Source: Chitinophaga tropicalis (GTDB taxonomy: Bacteria; Bacteroidota; Bacteroidia; Chitinophagales; Chitinophagaceae). Taken from it: 64,000 nucleotides of DNA. Shown here one piece after another: positions 38,801 to 46,588 of the stretch (positions within the stretch are counted from its first letter, which is position 1; each line of letters opens with the position of its first letter). The stretch covers positions 95,914 to 159,913 of the forward strand of contig NZ_WRXN01000016.1 of assembly GCF_009758205.1 (NCBI RefSeq), read 5' to 3'. Under the pieces are notes generated by a model. That model was not told where the DNA came from and did no database searches. It saw only the letters and a list, made by a program, of their open reading frames with translations. The translations under genes were made by a program, and so were the position numbers.

Positions 38801-39053
38801 TATATGTGCCGTCAGGCTGGGTGGTGGTACCTTTGTTGCCCACCTTTACCCTTACGGTAACACCGGGCAGACCGGAGCCGTCATCATTTCCATATACTCT
38901 TCCTTTCAGGATGATCTCTTTGGCCTGTGAGGCCACCGGAGGTGGTGATACCTTTGGCGTAACAACAGACGCCGTCTGCTGGGCTACTGCTACAGAACTT
39001 AATAGTAAGGCCCCCGGCAATATCAGTTTCTTTAAATGCAATAAGTCTTTCAT
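35871..39053 (-). CDS. SusC/RagA-family TonB-dependent outer-membrane transporter (PUL 1)
   Basis: A 1060-residue outer-membrane importer of oligosaccharides with a signal peptide. It then has a carboxypeptidase-D regulatory-like domain (about 48-120, GRVYGNDDGSGLPGVTVRV), a TonB-dependent plug (TETVIIGYGTQKRPNVLGSV, then RGANGVVLVKTKVGKPGKP) and a 22-stranded barrel ending in LRTYTFGLNLSL. No N-terminal STN domain is seen, so it is probably not itself an ECF/FecR signalling receptor. It is the first gene of the PUL operon and pairs with SusD. Control must come from elsewhere, since no hybrid two-component or LacI gene is adjacent. Confidence 0.96.
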   Translation of the reverse strand: MKDLLHLKKLILPGALLLSSVAVAQQTASVVTPKVSPPPVASQAKEIILKGRVYGNDDGSGLPGVTVRVKVGNKGTTTQPDGTYTLKVHENSTIVVSLMGFVTQEIPVNRQQIIDVYLAKDVKSLTETVIIGYGTQKRPNVLGSVASINPAEIEDLPVANLATALQNKVPGVSVSQSSGRPGSTTSLTIRNPVTWAATGSSTDPLFVIDGFQMTKQDFDNLDATQVESVTFLKDAAASIYGARGANGVVLVKTKVGKPGKPRISYAGSYGTSSATYIPEMLNSYDHAVQLNNKYTSLKDANTNKFYTADELEYLKTHNYNWIDDVWKSSHLTRHTVNVSGGTERVTFFAGANYYNETGNVGELDVKKYGLRMGINTKIIDNLTANISFATDNSNTNRPTPKTVQSGLTEQSDQMSATVSALLLTPGWVPLYIDGRPVYSQVPGWHPGELVKTGSYARTRSQGQTINASLDYKLPAIKGLSFRVQYARNNRNNFGKEFYVPYSLYNFVREGTHQTTQNVIFTDKLTATNATTLIKNGNLMSESYGGSASYQLDEMISYDRTFGKHDISLLLVAEQSESTADNFDTRREQVVIPGIDELFAFSQDKNFYDNSGSASEGGRMSYVSRLNYAFMDRYLLEATFRADASQNFPKHSQWGYFPSAAIGWKISEETFFRENVRFVDNLKIRFQVGLTGNDAVKNFQYKERYTQTTGMLFGNTMTSGLNNNDVPNTSITWEKALYKNLGFDGSFFNRRFDFAIDLYHRYNYDMLQQPTSTVPTTFGGGISDQNYGRLKSWGLEAMLNYNGNVGKDFKYSAAINFGISDNKVIRKFYGAGDTAWRNPIGRRTDNGLEGYKSTGILRTQEEVDAFLSKNPNWTIDGEKLIPGYMNYEDINKDGKIDENDKTRIAGRGGSLFGMGFNLGASWKGLKLSVNIGLSVGGSEAYDKTARTPATENQRSLAMWKDSWSPGNPNAKYPLINSPLIKEVSDFWVRSATTMRVNNMMLSYNLPTDLSARWKIPELRVFATGTNLWSIINNQPYKDPATNLAVDYPALRTYTFGLNLSL

Positions 39054-39351
39054 CAGCTGGTTTTTATGCTGAATAGGGTGGAATTTATATGTCAGGTTGA
39101 TTGTACTTAATTCAGGAAGCGGGTTGTAATATGCCGCAGGCGGAATGCTTCATTAGCAATCAAATGGTGGAATACAAATATTTTCATACTTCAGGAATTT
39201 TAGAATGGTTTTAGCATGACTTCAATTATAATACGCGTATAGGCCGGTCTGTAAACAAGAGCCTCACAACCATGGAATTTTCAATCTATAAGTTGGTGTC
39301 CCCGTGACACTAATTTTTGACAATCTACAGAATTATTTCAAACAGGGAATT

Positions 39352-39376
39352 ATTATTTACGCAATCGTTGCCGGAA
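39352..39376 (+). repeat. 25-bp direct repeat, copy 2
   Basis: Identical to 7842-7866, which covers the end of the EamA gene; here it is non-coding. It lies 299 bases upstream of the SusC start. Sequence beyond the 25 bases does not match on either side. The GCAA-TCG-TTGC core has some dyad symmetry, so a LacI-type operator is an alternative explanation. Confidence 0.85.
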
Positions 39377-39473
39377 AAAAAACAATGTACTCCTGCCTAA
39401 ATTTACAGCCCGTTACAGCGCTAAAATCTCACTGTAGTTCTCCTATCTAAATTCAGCCGGCCGCAGGCCCCCT

Positions 39474-39518
39474 CTCAAAGAAACGGGTTTCGCCAAAGGC
39501 GAAACCCGTTTCTTTGAG
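39474..39518 (-). terminator. Long hairpin terminator, probably bidirectional
   Basis: A perfect 21-bp stem with a 3-base AAA loop (arms 39474-39494 and 39498-39518). It begins 49 bases after the stop of the T9SS gene at 39568, so it probably ends that transcript. The outer stem carries TTCTTT on both strands, which can act as the U-rich part in either direction. Confidence 0.8.
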
Positions 39519-39567
39519 CAGTTTTCTCCCCCAATAAGAGATCAAACCGGTACTATCTGAAATGCAC

Positions 39568-42501
39568 TTAATGTATAACCATAATATTCGTATAGAAACT
39601 ATAATTCTTAGATCTCACCGTCAGCATATAACCACCTGCTGTAAGATTACTCACATCTATGGAAAGGGTCTTCTGATCCATTATCAGCTCCTTTTCATAC
39701 ATCACTACTCCCATGTAATTAGTGATCACTACTCTCGCTTTCTCATTCACCGTACCTGTAAACTTCAGATTCATATTACTGGAAGCCGGATTAGGATAGA
39801 TCTTTTCAAGATACCCTCCAAAAGCCGCTTCTACCTGCAATACTTCAGAAGCCTTGCTGAGATTGCCCGCTGCATCGCGCGCAGCGCCTTCATCCAGGCT
39901 CATGGTAACCATACCATCATAAACAGGTGTTACTTCTACCGTCATCACGTTGTTACTGATGCTGGTTATCTCAGACAGTACCGCATTGGTAACATGCAAT
40001 TTGCTCTGATCAAAATCTGATATTGCCTCACTGAAGCTGATATATACTGTAAAGGAGGTCCTTACCGGGGAAGATGCGATAGTGGTCAATGTAACTGCCG
40101 GACGTTCCTTGTCAAAATACACTTTACTGTTATCTGTGCTTGCCTCTATAGTACCGCCGCTGTTGCCATTCAGATCAGTAAAATTAATACTGAATGGTAT
40201 CAGTCCTTCGGTATCTGTATCAGTCATCGTGTATTCCGCAACATATTCATCCTGTCCTACTGTCCTTACTGTAGCTGCCTGACCGGCAATCACTACCTGC
40301 GGCAGGTAAATGGCGTCATTTACCGTAAAGTATACCGTTACTATATTACCTGTTGTAGCAAACGCTTTATTCCTGTTATCAGAGTAGATGCTTGCAGAGA
40401 TCAGTCCCGGCACGGTTACATCCACTACTATCATCTTATTGGCACTGTAGGCGCTCACATTTTTAGCGGCGTCTGTAGCAGTGGCTTTCAGATAGTGATT
40501 CCCATCTGTCAGCCTGCTGGCAGTGAAAGAAGCATACCAGTTACCGTCTCCGTCTGTAGTAACAGAGGTCATCTGTACTCCGTCAAGATAAATAGTTACA
40601 ACGGCATCCGGCTCAGAAGTACCCGCTACTGTCAGGTCATGTGTATTGAATACGGCATTGGGCAACGGGTACCCGATAAGCGGAGCAGCGGGAGCAACAC
40701 CATCTATGATGATAGCACGTTGTCCTGCAATAGACCCAATGCTGCCGGGAACAGGCAAAGTAAGTAAAGCCGGTGTATTGCTGCTGCTGCTGTTAATCAG
40801 CCCTCCATTCAGCAGTAAGGCATCTGTACCGGCATAATCCAGCAAAGGAGTAGCGTCTCCTGCTTCAACAGTATAGCTGAACGTCAGTGTATTGGTGCCA
40901 CTGCCTGACTGGTAGAGTGCAGGTGCAGTGCCTGTACGTACAGGCAGCAATAAGGCAGGTGTACCCTTGCTGACAGTAACCGGGTGGTCAAATGTTATAT
41001 CAAAATTAATAGTTGTTCCCTGCCCGTATAGTCCGCTGACTGTGCTGGTGCTGATGCCCGTCAGAACAGGGCTTACCGGGTTGATATGAATAACAGATAC
41101 TCCAGTATCACGCAGGTTCCCACCTACACCTGAGTTGCCGTTATCATCCAGTATGGTAGTTAATGTAATAGCCAGTTTCTCACCCGCCAGCGGAGTATAT
41201 TTCACCAGGCCTGCGGCAAAGAGATGCGTTACACTATCTATTTTACCCGTCACAGTAACTGTACCTGTATTATTACCGGCGATGGTTATTCCGGCAAGAT
41301 CACCCACTGTAATAGTACCTGCATCCACAGAAAGAATAGCACTGATCATACCATGCGCAATATCAATATCTGAGAAGTTAAAGCCTGTTAATGTAAGTGT
41401 CTGGTATTCATCTACAGTAAAGGTAAGCGGGGCATCCAGTACAGGAGGAATATTGGAATCGTCCACATCTATGGTACGTGTTACTGTTGCTGATAAACCG
41501 GTGTTATCAGACAGTGTCACCGTTACCTGTCTCTCTGCATTTAATGGCTGATCTGATGTATTAAAGAAAGCCAGTCCGTTCACTATTTTCTGAACAATGC
41601 TGTTGGTAACATTACTGTAAAAGGTGATGCTGAGCTGTTCGCTTCTGTTCACCCATCCGTCTGCCGGTGTGATGGTGGCAATGGGTGTTACACCATCGTA
41701 CAATATTCCCTGATCATCAATCAACCCGGTGGCGGGGCCTACAGCCAGGCGGTCATAGCTATCACCGTTTGCAGTGATAGAGGCTATCAGCTTTCCACCC
41801 GTCCAGTTCTCATTAAGATCTCCGGCAGCAGCATCAGGCATGATCTGTTTAGGCGGCTGTAGTTTTTTATAAGTAACATATCCTGTCTTGGGCTCCAGCG
41901 ATGGTGCGGAAGTAATACCGGAAACTGTAATTCCTCTGAAATACAGCGCGTTTGGAGCTGCATTACTGAAAGCCCAGGTGAATGCTATTTCAGCCACATT
42001 GTTTACCGGCGAGAATGTACTGAAGTTGCTCAGGAATACATCTTCCATACCCAATGTTACTGTATTTCCTGCCAGGCTGTAGTTCCCAACTTCTGCTCCT
42101 GCTGCATTCCTGAATATGATATTCAGTGTGTTGAGCTGAAGATCAGTACTGCTTCCGCTGAATAGCAGGTCATTTACAGTCATGCTGCTGCATGTAGCGC
42201 CTCCTTCCACTTTAATTATCAGTGTTTCAGTTGCTCCCGTCACATCGCTGTTAACGGAAGATGCGCTGTAAATAGCATCTGCATTGGCCCCGAAGGCGTT
42301 GCTGGCTTTGAACTTATTTCCCAGGGTACGATAACCGGCGCCGGCGCTGTCAGCGCTGCTCAACCAGGCTTCCGCCTGCCGGAAATAGTATAGATTATCT
42401 GCAATGCTGTTGTTTTGCGCATGAACATTGGTCGCTGAGACCAGGAAACAGATAATGGTTAAAATCCACGAGGGAATAGTGCATCTCTTAGGTATAGTCA
42501 T
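39568..42501 (-). CDS. Large secreted Ig-like surface protein with T9SS type A sorting domain
   Basis: A 977-residue protein with a signal peptide (to about residue 29, NVHAQ). It carries repeated beta-sandwich modules: a cadherin-like region (about 350-480, APLTFTVDEYQTLTLTGF), a bacterial Ig-like module (about 600-690, NTHDLTVAGTSEPDAVVTIY and TATDAAKNVSAYS) and a further sandwich (about 795-885). The end, from about residue 890 (YLEKIYPNPASSNMNLKF to LTVRSKNYSFYTNIMVIH), is a typical type A C-terminal sorting domain of the type IX secretion system. The protein is therefore exported across the outer membrane and attached or released. The adhesive or structural role is inferred. It is transcribed alone, with a strong hairpin downstream and 217 bases upstream before the STAND gene. 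Confidence 0.85.
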   Translation of the reverse strand: MTIPKRCTIPSWILTIICFLVSATNVHAQNNSIADNLYYFRQAEAWLSSADSAGAGYRTLGNKFKASNAFGANADAIYSASSVNSDVTGATETLIIKVEGGATCSSMTVNDLLFSGSSTDLQLNTLNIIFRNAAGAEVGNYSLAGNTVTLGMEDVFLSNFSTFSPVNNVAEIAFTWAFSNAAPNALYFRGITVSGITSAPSLEPKTGYVTYKKLQPPKQIMPDAAAGDLNENWTGGKLIASITANGDSYDRLAVGPATGLIDDQGILYDGVTPIATITPADGWVNRSEQLSITFYSNVTNSIVQKIVNGLAFFNTSDQPLNAERQVTVTLSDNTGLSATVTRTIDVDDSNIPPVLDAPLTFTVDEYQTLTLTGFNFSDIDIAHGMISAILSVDAGTITVGDLAGITIAGNNTGTVTVTGKIDSVTHLFAAGLVKYTPLAGEKLAITLTTILDDNGNSGVGGNLRDTGVSVIHINPVSPVLTGISTSTVSGLYGQGTTINFDITFDHPVTVSKGTPALLLPVRTGTAPALYQSGSGTNTLTFSYTVEAGDATPLLDYAGTDALLLNGGLINSSSSNTPALLTLPVPGSIGSIAGQRAIIIDGVAPAAPLIGYPLPNAVFNTHDLTVAGTSEPDAVVTIYLDGVQMTSVTTDGDGNWYASFTASRLTDGNHYLKATATDAAKNVSAYSANKMIVVDVTVPGLISASIYSDNRNKAFATTGNIVTVYFTVNDAIYLPQVVIAGQAATVRTVGQDEYVAEYTMTDTDTEGLIPFSINFTDLNGNSGGTIEASTDNSKVYFDKERPAVTLTTIASSPVRTSFTVYISFSEAISDFDQSKLHVTNAVLSEITSISNNVMTVEVTPVYDGMVTMSLDEGAARDAAGNLSKASEVLQVEAAFGGYLEKIYPNPASSNMNLKFTGTVNEKARVVITNYMGVVMYEKELIMDQKTLSIDVSNLTAGGYMLTVRSKNYSFYTNIMVIH

Positions 42502-42718
42502 CAGGTTTTTCGGATAGTTGAAACTTATCCAAAGTAATGAATAGTTTTTCTAAAAAAGAATAAAAAAATTACATATGTAAAACAGTAAAAGAGGCTACTT
42601 TTTGAGCATAGGAAGGCGCTTCCCGGTATGCGGCTGGGTATTAATCAGTTATCCTCAGAGAGGTGTTTTACGAGCTTAAAAAAATTACTTATATCAGTGT
42701 GGATTAGTCATCATGCAG

Positions 42719-45565
42719 CTAAAACATTGTCATCCCTCCTCCTTCCATTGAGCTGCGGTTGATAGACAGATCTACATTGATCCGGTAAATATCTACCAGC
42801 GTATTATCGAAATTGATTGATACTCCGTTAGATTGGCCAGGCAGATCGGACGACAGCTCCTTACGCCAGTGCTGTATATTATTACTTAACCGCCTGCCGT
42901 TATTTTCCTTTACGAACGTGTTCCAGCTTTGTAATGTATTGTCTTTGATGCCCGTACGTTCCAGCAGCTCTCCCAGCAAAGAATTGGAATCTTTCTGCAG
43001 TTCAGCATTCCAGTTGGTTAAGGCTTGTGAAAGCACGTTGGCCTGCAAATCATTACGTATCTCTATGCCTACCCAGTCAATCGCATTCTCCAGTAACTCC
43101 GGCATGATCTTTCCCAGCTCGGCTACTACTTCACGTAACAATGCCGGGGAGCTGCTCAGAGACATCAGCAATTGCCTGTCTGCAAGCCAGTCTCTCACCT
43201 GCTTTACAAACACGGCCCGTTCAGCATTCTTTTCATCTCCCTGTTTGCGTAGTAAACGTATATGCGTAATAAGTATCCGCAGGCCTTCTTTCGTAGGTTC
43301 AGGTGGTTGTAAAGACGATGCCTGCTTAAGACTGGCAATAGCTTCTTCTATCCTGCCCTGTGCTTCCTTTATAAAAGCTGCCTGCATGTTTATCTCGTAG
43401 AGTATGGCCGGGTCGGCAGACCGTGGGATGGTTGCCAGCATTTCCTCTGCCACAAAAGCCGCTTCGTCATACAGTCCCAGGTTGCGCAAGGCTTCCAGCT
43501 CCAGGCGGTACAAAGGGCTGTTGATAGTTCTGTCATCTCTTTCCCGTATGGTATCCAGGGCTATCTGTGCCTCTCCTGTATTCAGATAACGTTCTGCAGC
43601 TGTAGCAGTAATACTTTCCCACTCTTCCAGGCTGGCCGTTTTCAGCATGTCCTTATCAGGTGTAACACCAAGCTTACCTGAAAGCCATAACAGGCTTTTA
43701 GAAGGCAGTTCCTCAAGAGCATTACGCAATCTGTTCTCAATACCTGGCATCCAGCGTTTTTCCACATCCTGCATGCTGTCTCCCCTGCTCAGGCGATGGT
43801 AGATCTCCTCAGCCCGCGCAACAGGGTCTTCCTGCTTACTATAGAAGTTAACAGCATTATCGTGAATGGCCTTTATCACCGCAGCGCTTATCTCATTCCG
43901 CAGGTCCTGTAACATTACACGGCGCACGTCCTGCCGGTGGCAGAGCGCTCCGTCAACAGGATCGCGGGTCACCAGCGATGCCTCATTGGCCAGCAGCTCT
44001 GCCAGTTCATCAGCTTCCCCTGCATTCCTGAGCTTTAACTGACAGGGGGCCGCCAGTACTTCTCTTATCACGTCAGCTGTAATTCGCCGTACTATCAGAC
44101 CGGGATAGGCCAGTTGCTTTACTTTCTCGTTATGAATATGGGTGAGGATACGGCCGTACAACCGTGCCTGTATCACTTCCGTACGTAATCTTCTCATGAA
44201 CCAGTTCCTTGTCTCAACTTTCCTGAGCTTATCCACACCCTGCTCCTGCACAATGATGAGGGCCATACGAAGGCTCATCGGGTTCATACCGGCCACGCTG
44301 ATAATATCATCCACCACTTTTCTCAGCTCGCCCTCGCTGAATGAATTTTTCAACACGCCGGCAATCAGTTCCTGCACTTCCTCCCGGCTCAGTTCCGGCA
44401 GCTCCAGCGGCTTTACAGGAAACTGCTGTACCATGGCCCTGCCGCCCACAATAGTACGCAGGTTAGGCGCCGCTTCCTGTAACCTCACCAGCAAAGACCA
44501 CACACCATGCACTATTTCTCCGCCCAGGAACTGGGCTTCCTCAAAGGTGTCAATCACAAGCAACACCGGTGTATTCACCTGGCTGATGATCTGGCCAAAC
44601 CGGATAGCAATGGATGCTCCTTCATAAAATGATTTCGAGGATTCGAATCCGTCATAGCTGGACAGGATGGCGGTAATATCATCTTTCAATGCCATCAGTT
44701 GTTGTCTTTGTTCCGGGCATTGCAAAGCAAGCTGTCTGGCCGCCTCTATAAGATAGGTTAACGGCTGCCCCGGTTCTATGATAGCTCTGTCGGTATCAAG
44801 ATAAGCGAAAGGCAGGGTATCATTCCGCTGACTGGCATTATTGAGAATAAACTTCCCGATCAGCGTGGATTTACCAATGCCTCCCGGCCCATATATCAGC
44901 AATGGAGGGTTCTTTTGCAGATCAGTAAAAAACTGGCGGATAAACCGCTCTGCCGATGAAAAGAGCCCCGAAGCCGCTGACCTGATACCCACATATTCAT
45001 CCATGCTGGCAAGCTCTTTCCTCCGCCCTACAAACTGAACGCCGGCCAGCCTGTTGAGGGGCGCCAGCAGGTCTGCCATCGGGATGGCCAGCTGCACTTC
45101 TCTTTTCAGCTGCGCAAGGTCCAGGGATGGAATGTTGTCCAGCCATTCGGTCATGAGGGACAAGGCCACCAGTTCATCACGCTGCAGATGCAGTATATCT
45201 ATCGGCTCACCAGATATTAAAGCTTCATAGATCTTTTGCACCGGCTCCTTTGTACGATCGGGATTAGCTGCCAGGGCACGCAGCATCTCATTATGGGAAC
45301 CCAATCGCTGTAAAGCCTTCCGCCTGACCAGCGGACGCAATTGCCAGTAGTTGCCTTGTGCCCTGTTCTTTACAGGATCACAAAAATGAAAGAAATCAGA
45401 CCATCCGGTTTCCCCGGTCTGGTAAGCATGCAATGTTTCAGGATCAAAGAACACCAGCACTGCTGCAGCATTTGCAAAGGCATCCTCCTGTTGTTCAGGT
45501 TTATCGTTCTGAAGAAATTGCTCCATATCATAGAGCGCCTGTTCGGGAGATATTTTTGCTTGCAT
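42719..45565 (-). CDS. STAND-type NTPase with helical-repeat C-terminus (conflict-system sensor/switch)
   Basis: A 948-residue cytoplasmic P-loop NTPase. Walker A is IYGPGGIGKST (Gly226-Thr234) and Walker B is VLLVIDTFEEA (Asp339, with Glu342/343 as candidate catalytic acid). A winged-helix-like region (about 430-560) follows, then alpha-helical TPR-type repeats (about 640-800) with YLNTGEAQIALDTIRER and LGLYDEAAFVAEEML. This is the AAA-16/STAND layout, in which the C-terminal repeats sense a ligand and NTP turnover switches the N-terminal effector or adaptor region (here residues 1-170, helical, unrecognised). It follows the degenerate P-loop gene by 2 bases in a four-gene operon with two proteases and a nuclease. 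Confidence 0.82.
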   Translation of the reverse strand: MQAKISPEQALYDMEQFLQNDKPEQQEDAFANAAAVLVFFDPETLHAYQTGETGWSDFFHFCDPVKNRAQGNYWQLRPLVRRKALQRLGSHNEMLRALAANPDRTKEPVQKIYEALISGEPIDILHLQRDELVALSLMTEWLDNIPSLDLAQLKREVQLAIPMADLLAPLNRLAGVQFVGRRKELASMDEYVGIRSAASGLFSSAERFIRQFFTDLQKNPPLLIYGPGGIGKSTLIGKFILNNASQRNDTLPFAYLDTDRAIIEPGQPLTYLIEAARQLALQCPEQRQQLMALKDDITAILSSYDGFESSKSFYEGASIAIRFGQIISQVNTPVLLVIDTFEEAQFLGGEIVHGVWSLLVRLQEAAPNLRTIVGGRAMVQQFPVKPLELPELSREEVQELIAGVLKNSFSEGELRKVVDDIISVAGMNPMSLRMALIIVQEQGVDKLRKVETRNWFMRRLRTEVIQARLYGRILTHIHNEKVKQLAYPGLIVRRITADVIREVLAAPCQLKLRNAGEADELAELLANEASLVTRDPVDGALCHRQDVRRVMLQDLRNEISAAVIKAIHDNAVNFYSKQEDPVARAEEIYHRLSRGDSMQDVEKRWMPGIENRLRNALEELPSKSLLWLSGKLGVTPDKDMLKTASLEEWESITATAAERYLNTGEAQIALDTIRERDDRTINSPLYRLELEALRNLGLYDEAAFVAEEMLATIPRSADPAILYEINMQAAFIKEAQGRIEEAIASLKQASSLQPPEPTKEGLRILITHIRLLRKQGDEKNAERAVFVKQVRDWLADRQLLMSLSSSPALLREVVAELGKIMPELLENAIDWVGIEIRNDLQANVLSQALTNWNAELQKDSNSLLGELLERTGIKDNTLQSWNTFVKENNGRRLSNNIQHWRKELSSDLPGQSNGVSINFDNTLVDIYRINVDLSINRSSMEGGGMTMF

Positions 45566-45567
45566 GA

Positions 45568-46578
45568 TCAGTTAGTAAAGAATTTACGCAAACGGGCAGA
45601 CATCTCTGCCATACCTTTCAGTTCTTTCAGATTAAGGCTATCCAGCACCTCATCTCTTCGCGTTGTCAGTTCATCATTTGTCAGCTGCCGCCCATTTTTT
45701 GAGGCCAGCGCATTCAGGTAACGTTCCACATCGGTATTCTCAATATAGGGGGTAGATACTTCTATCACCTGGTGATGCAGGTTATAGGGGAATACCGCCC
45801 AATCTCCCTGTCCCAGCAGGATGATAGAGATATTATCAGGCAGGTTATTTTTCGCTACTTCCTGCATCAAACCTTCTACAAAAGCGCGTACTTCAGGATC
45901 AATTTCGTCCCGGTCATGGTGATCAAACACCAGGCACCATCGTTTTTCGCTGAATGGCGGGTCCCGTACAATACCACGAAGGGCGCTGATAAATCCTTTG
46001 GCCTGCGTACTATGCTGGGCCATACGGTCTCTGAATTCCTTCAGCGGAAGGCGCATGTCGTCTATCAGTTCAGAGATCATGCTTTCCACATCTGCTTCCA
46101 GCATATCCAGTGCAAAGGCTTCGATGCCCTCTGTTTTCGCCACATATTTAATAAAGGAAGCGCAATGCGAACGCCCGCTGAACCGTGGACCTTTGGTCGC
46201 CAGCAGGAAATGTGTCTTGCTGGTAAAAAAATTCCTCAGCTTGTCACGCAGGTCCTGGCGGTCAACAAACGCATTATTGAACACCACCAGTTCTACATAT
46301 GGATCGGGCGCCTGTAAGGCAATGCCAAAAAACTCTTTGTAATACTCCAATGTGGCATCACGTAAACGGGGAGAAGCATTCATACAATACAACAGGAAAT
46401 TTTTCAACAGCATATCCTGCATTTCAAGCTGTACCAGCAGATTGTGAATGGTAACGGGAATGCTCTCTATCCTGACATAATCCTCCAATCGCATCTTCAG
46501 AGCTTTATCCACCACCATTTTCAACTGGTCAATATTATACAGCCCCAGGGCTGACTCAAAGTGGTCACGTGCACTCAT
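45568..46578 (-). CDS. Degenerate P-loop protein of the protease/nuclease/STAND operon
   Basis: A 336-residue protein of unrecognised family. The N-terminal 90 residues are helical (MSARDHFESALGLYNIDQLKM) and could be an effector-associated-type adaptor domain. A P-loop-like core follows, with ATKGPRFSGRSHCASF (residues 127-142), a Walker-A-like loop in which GK is replaced by GR. A Walker-B-like strand, RWCLVFDHHDRDE, lies near 213-225. It may bind but not hydrolyse nucleotide, or act as a scaffold for the STAND protein. No signal peptide or membrane segment is seen. It starts 10 bases after the EAD1-protease gene. Confidence 0.65.
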   Translation of the reverse strand: MSARDHFESALGLYNIDQLKMVVDKALKMRLEDYVRIESIPVTIHNLLVQLEMQDMLLKNFLLYCMNASPRLRDATLEYYKEFFGIALQAPDPYVELVVFNNAFVDRQDLRDKLRNFFTSKTHFLLATKGPRFSGRSHCASFIKYVAKTEGIEAFALDMLEADVESMISELIDDMRLPLKEFRDRMAQHSTQAKGFISALRGIVRDPPFSEKRWCLVFDHHDRDEIDPEVRAFVEGLMQEVAKNNLPDNISIILLGQGDWAVFPYNLHHQVIEVSTPYIENTDVERYLNALASKNGRQLTNDELTTRRDEVLDSLNLKELKGMAEMSARLRKFFTN

Positions 46579-46588
46579 AAGGTATCAT

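Larger units (their letters stand above)
39054..39567. promoter_or_regulatory. Intergenic region upstream of SusC 1
   Basis: This 514-base region holds the SusC promoter, a repeat and a terminator. On the minus strand TTTA (39252-39255), 21 bases and TATAATTG (39223-39230) loosely match the Bacteroidota promoter, each box with one mismatch. GTGTC-CCCGT-GACAC at 39296-39310 is a small inverted repeat that could be an operator. The 25-bp repeat copy 2 (39352-39376) and the large hairpin (39474-39518) lie further upstream. I see no gene in it. Confidence 0.35.

Noticed and set aside
42600..42680. GGAAG-CGC-CTTCC hairpin after the STAND gene as a terminator
   Set aside because: A short 5-bp stem with no T-tract; it does not meet the pattern of the other terminators here.
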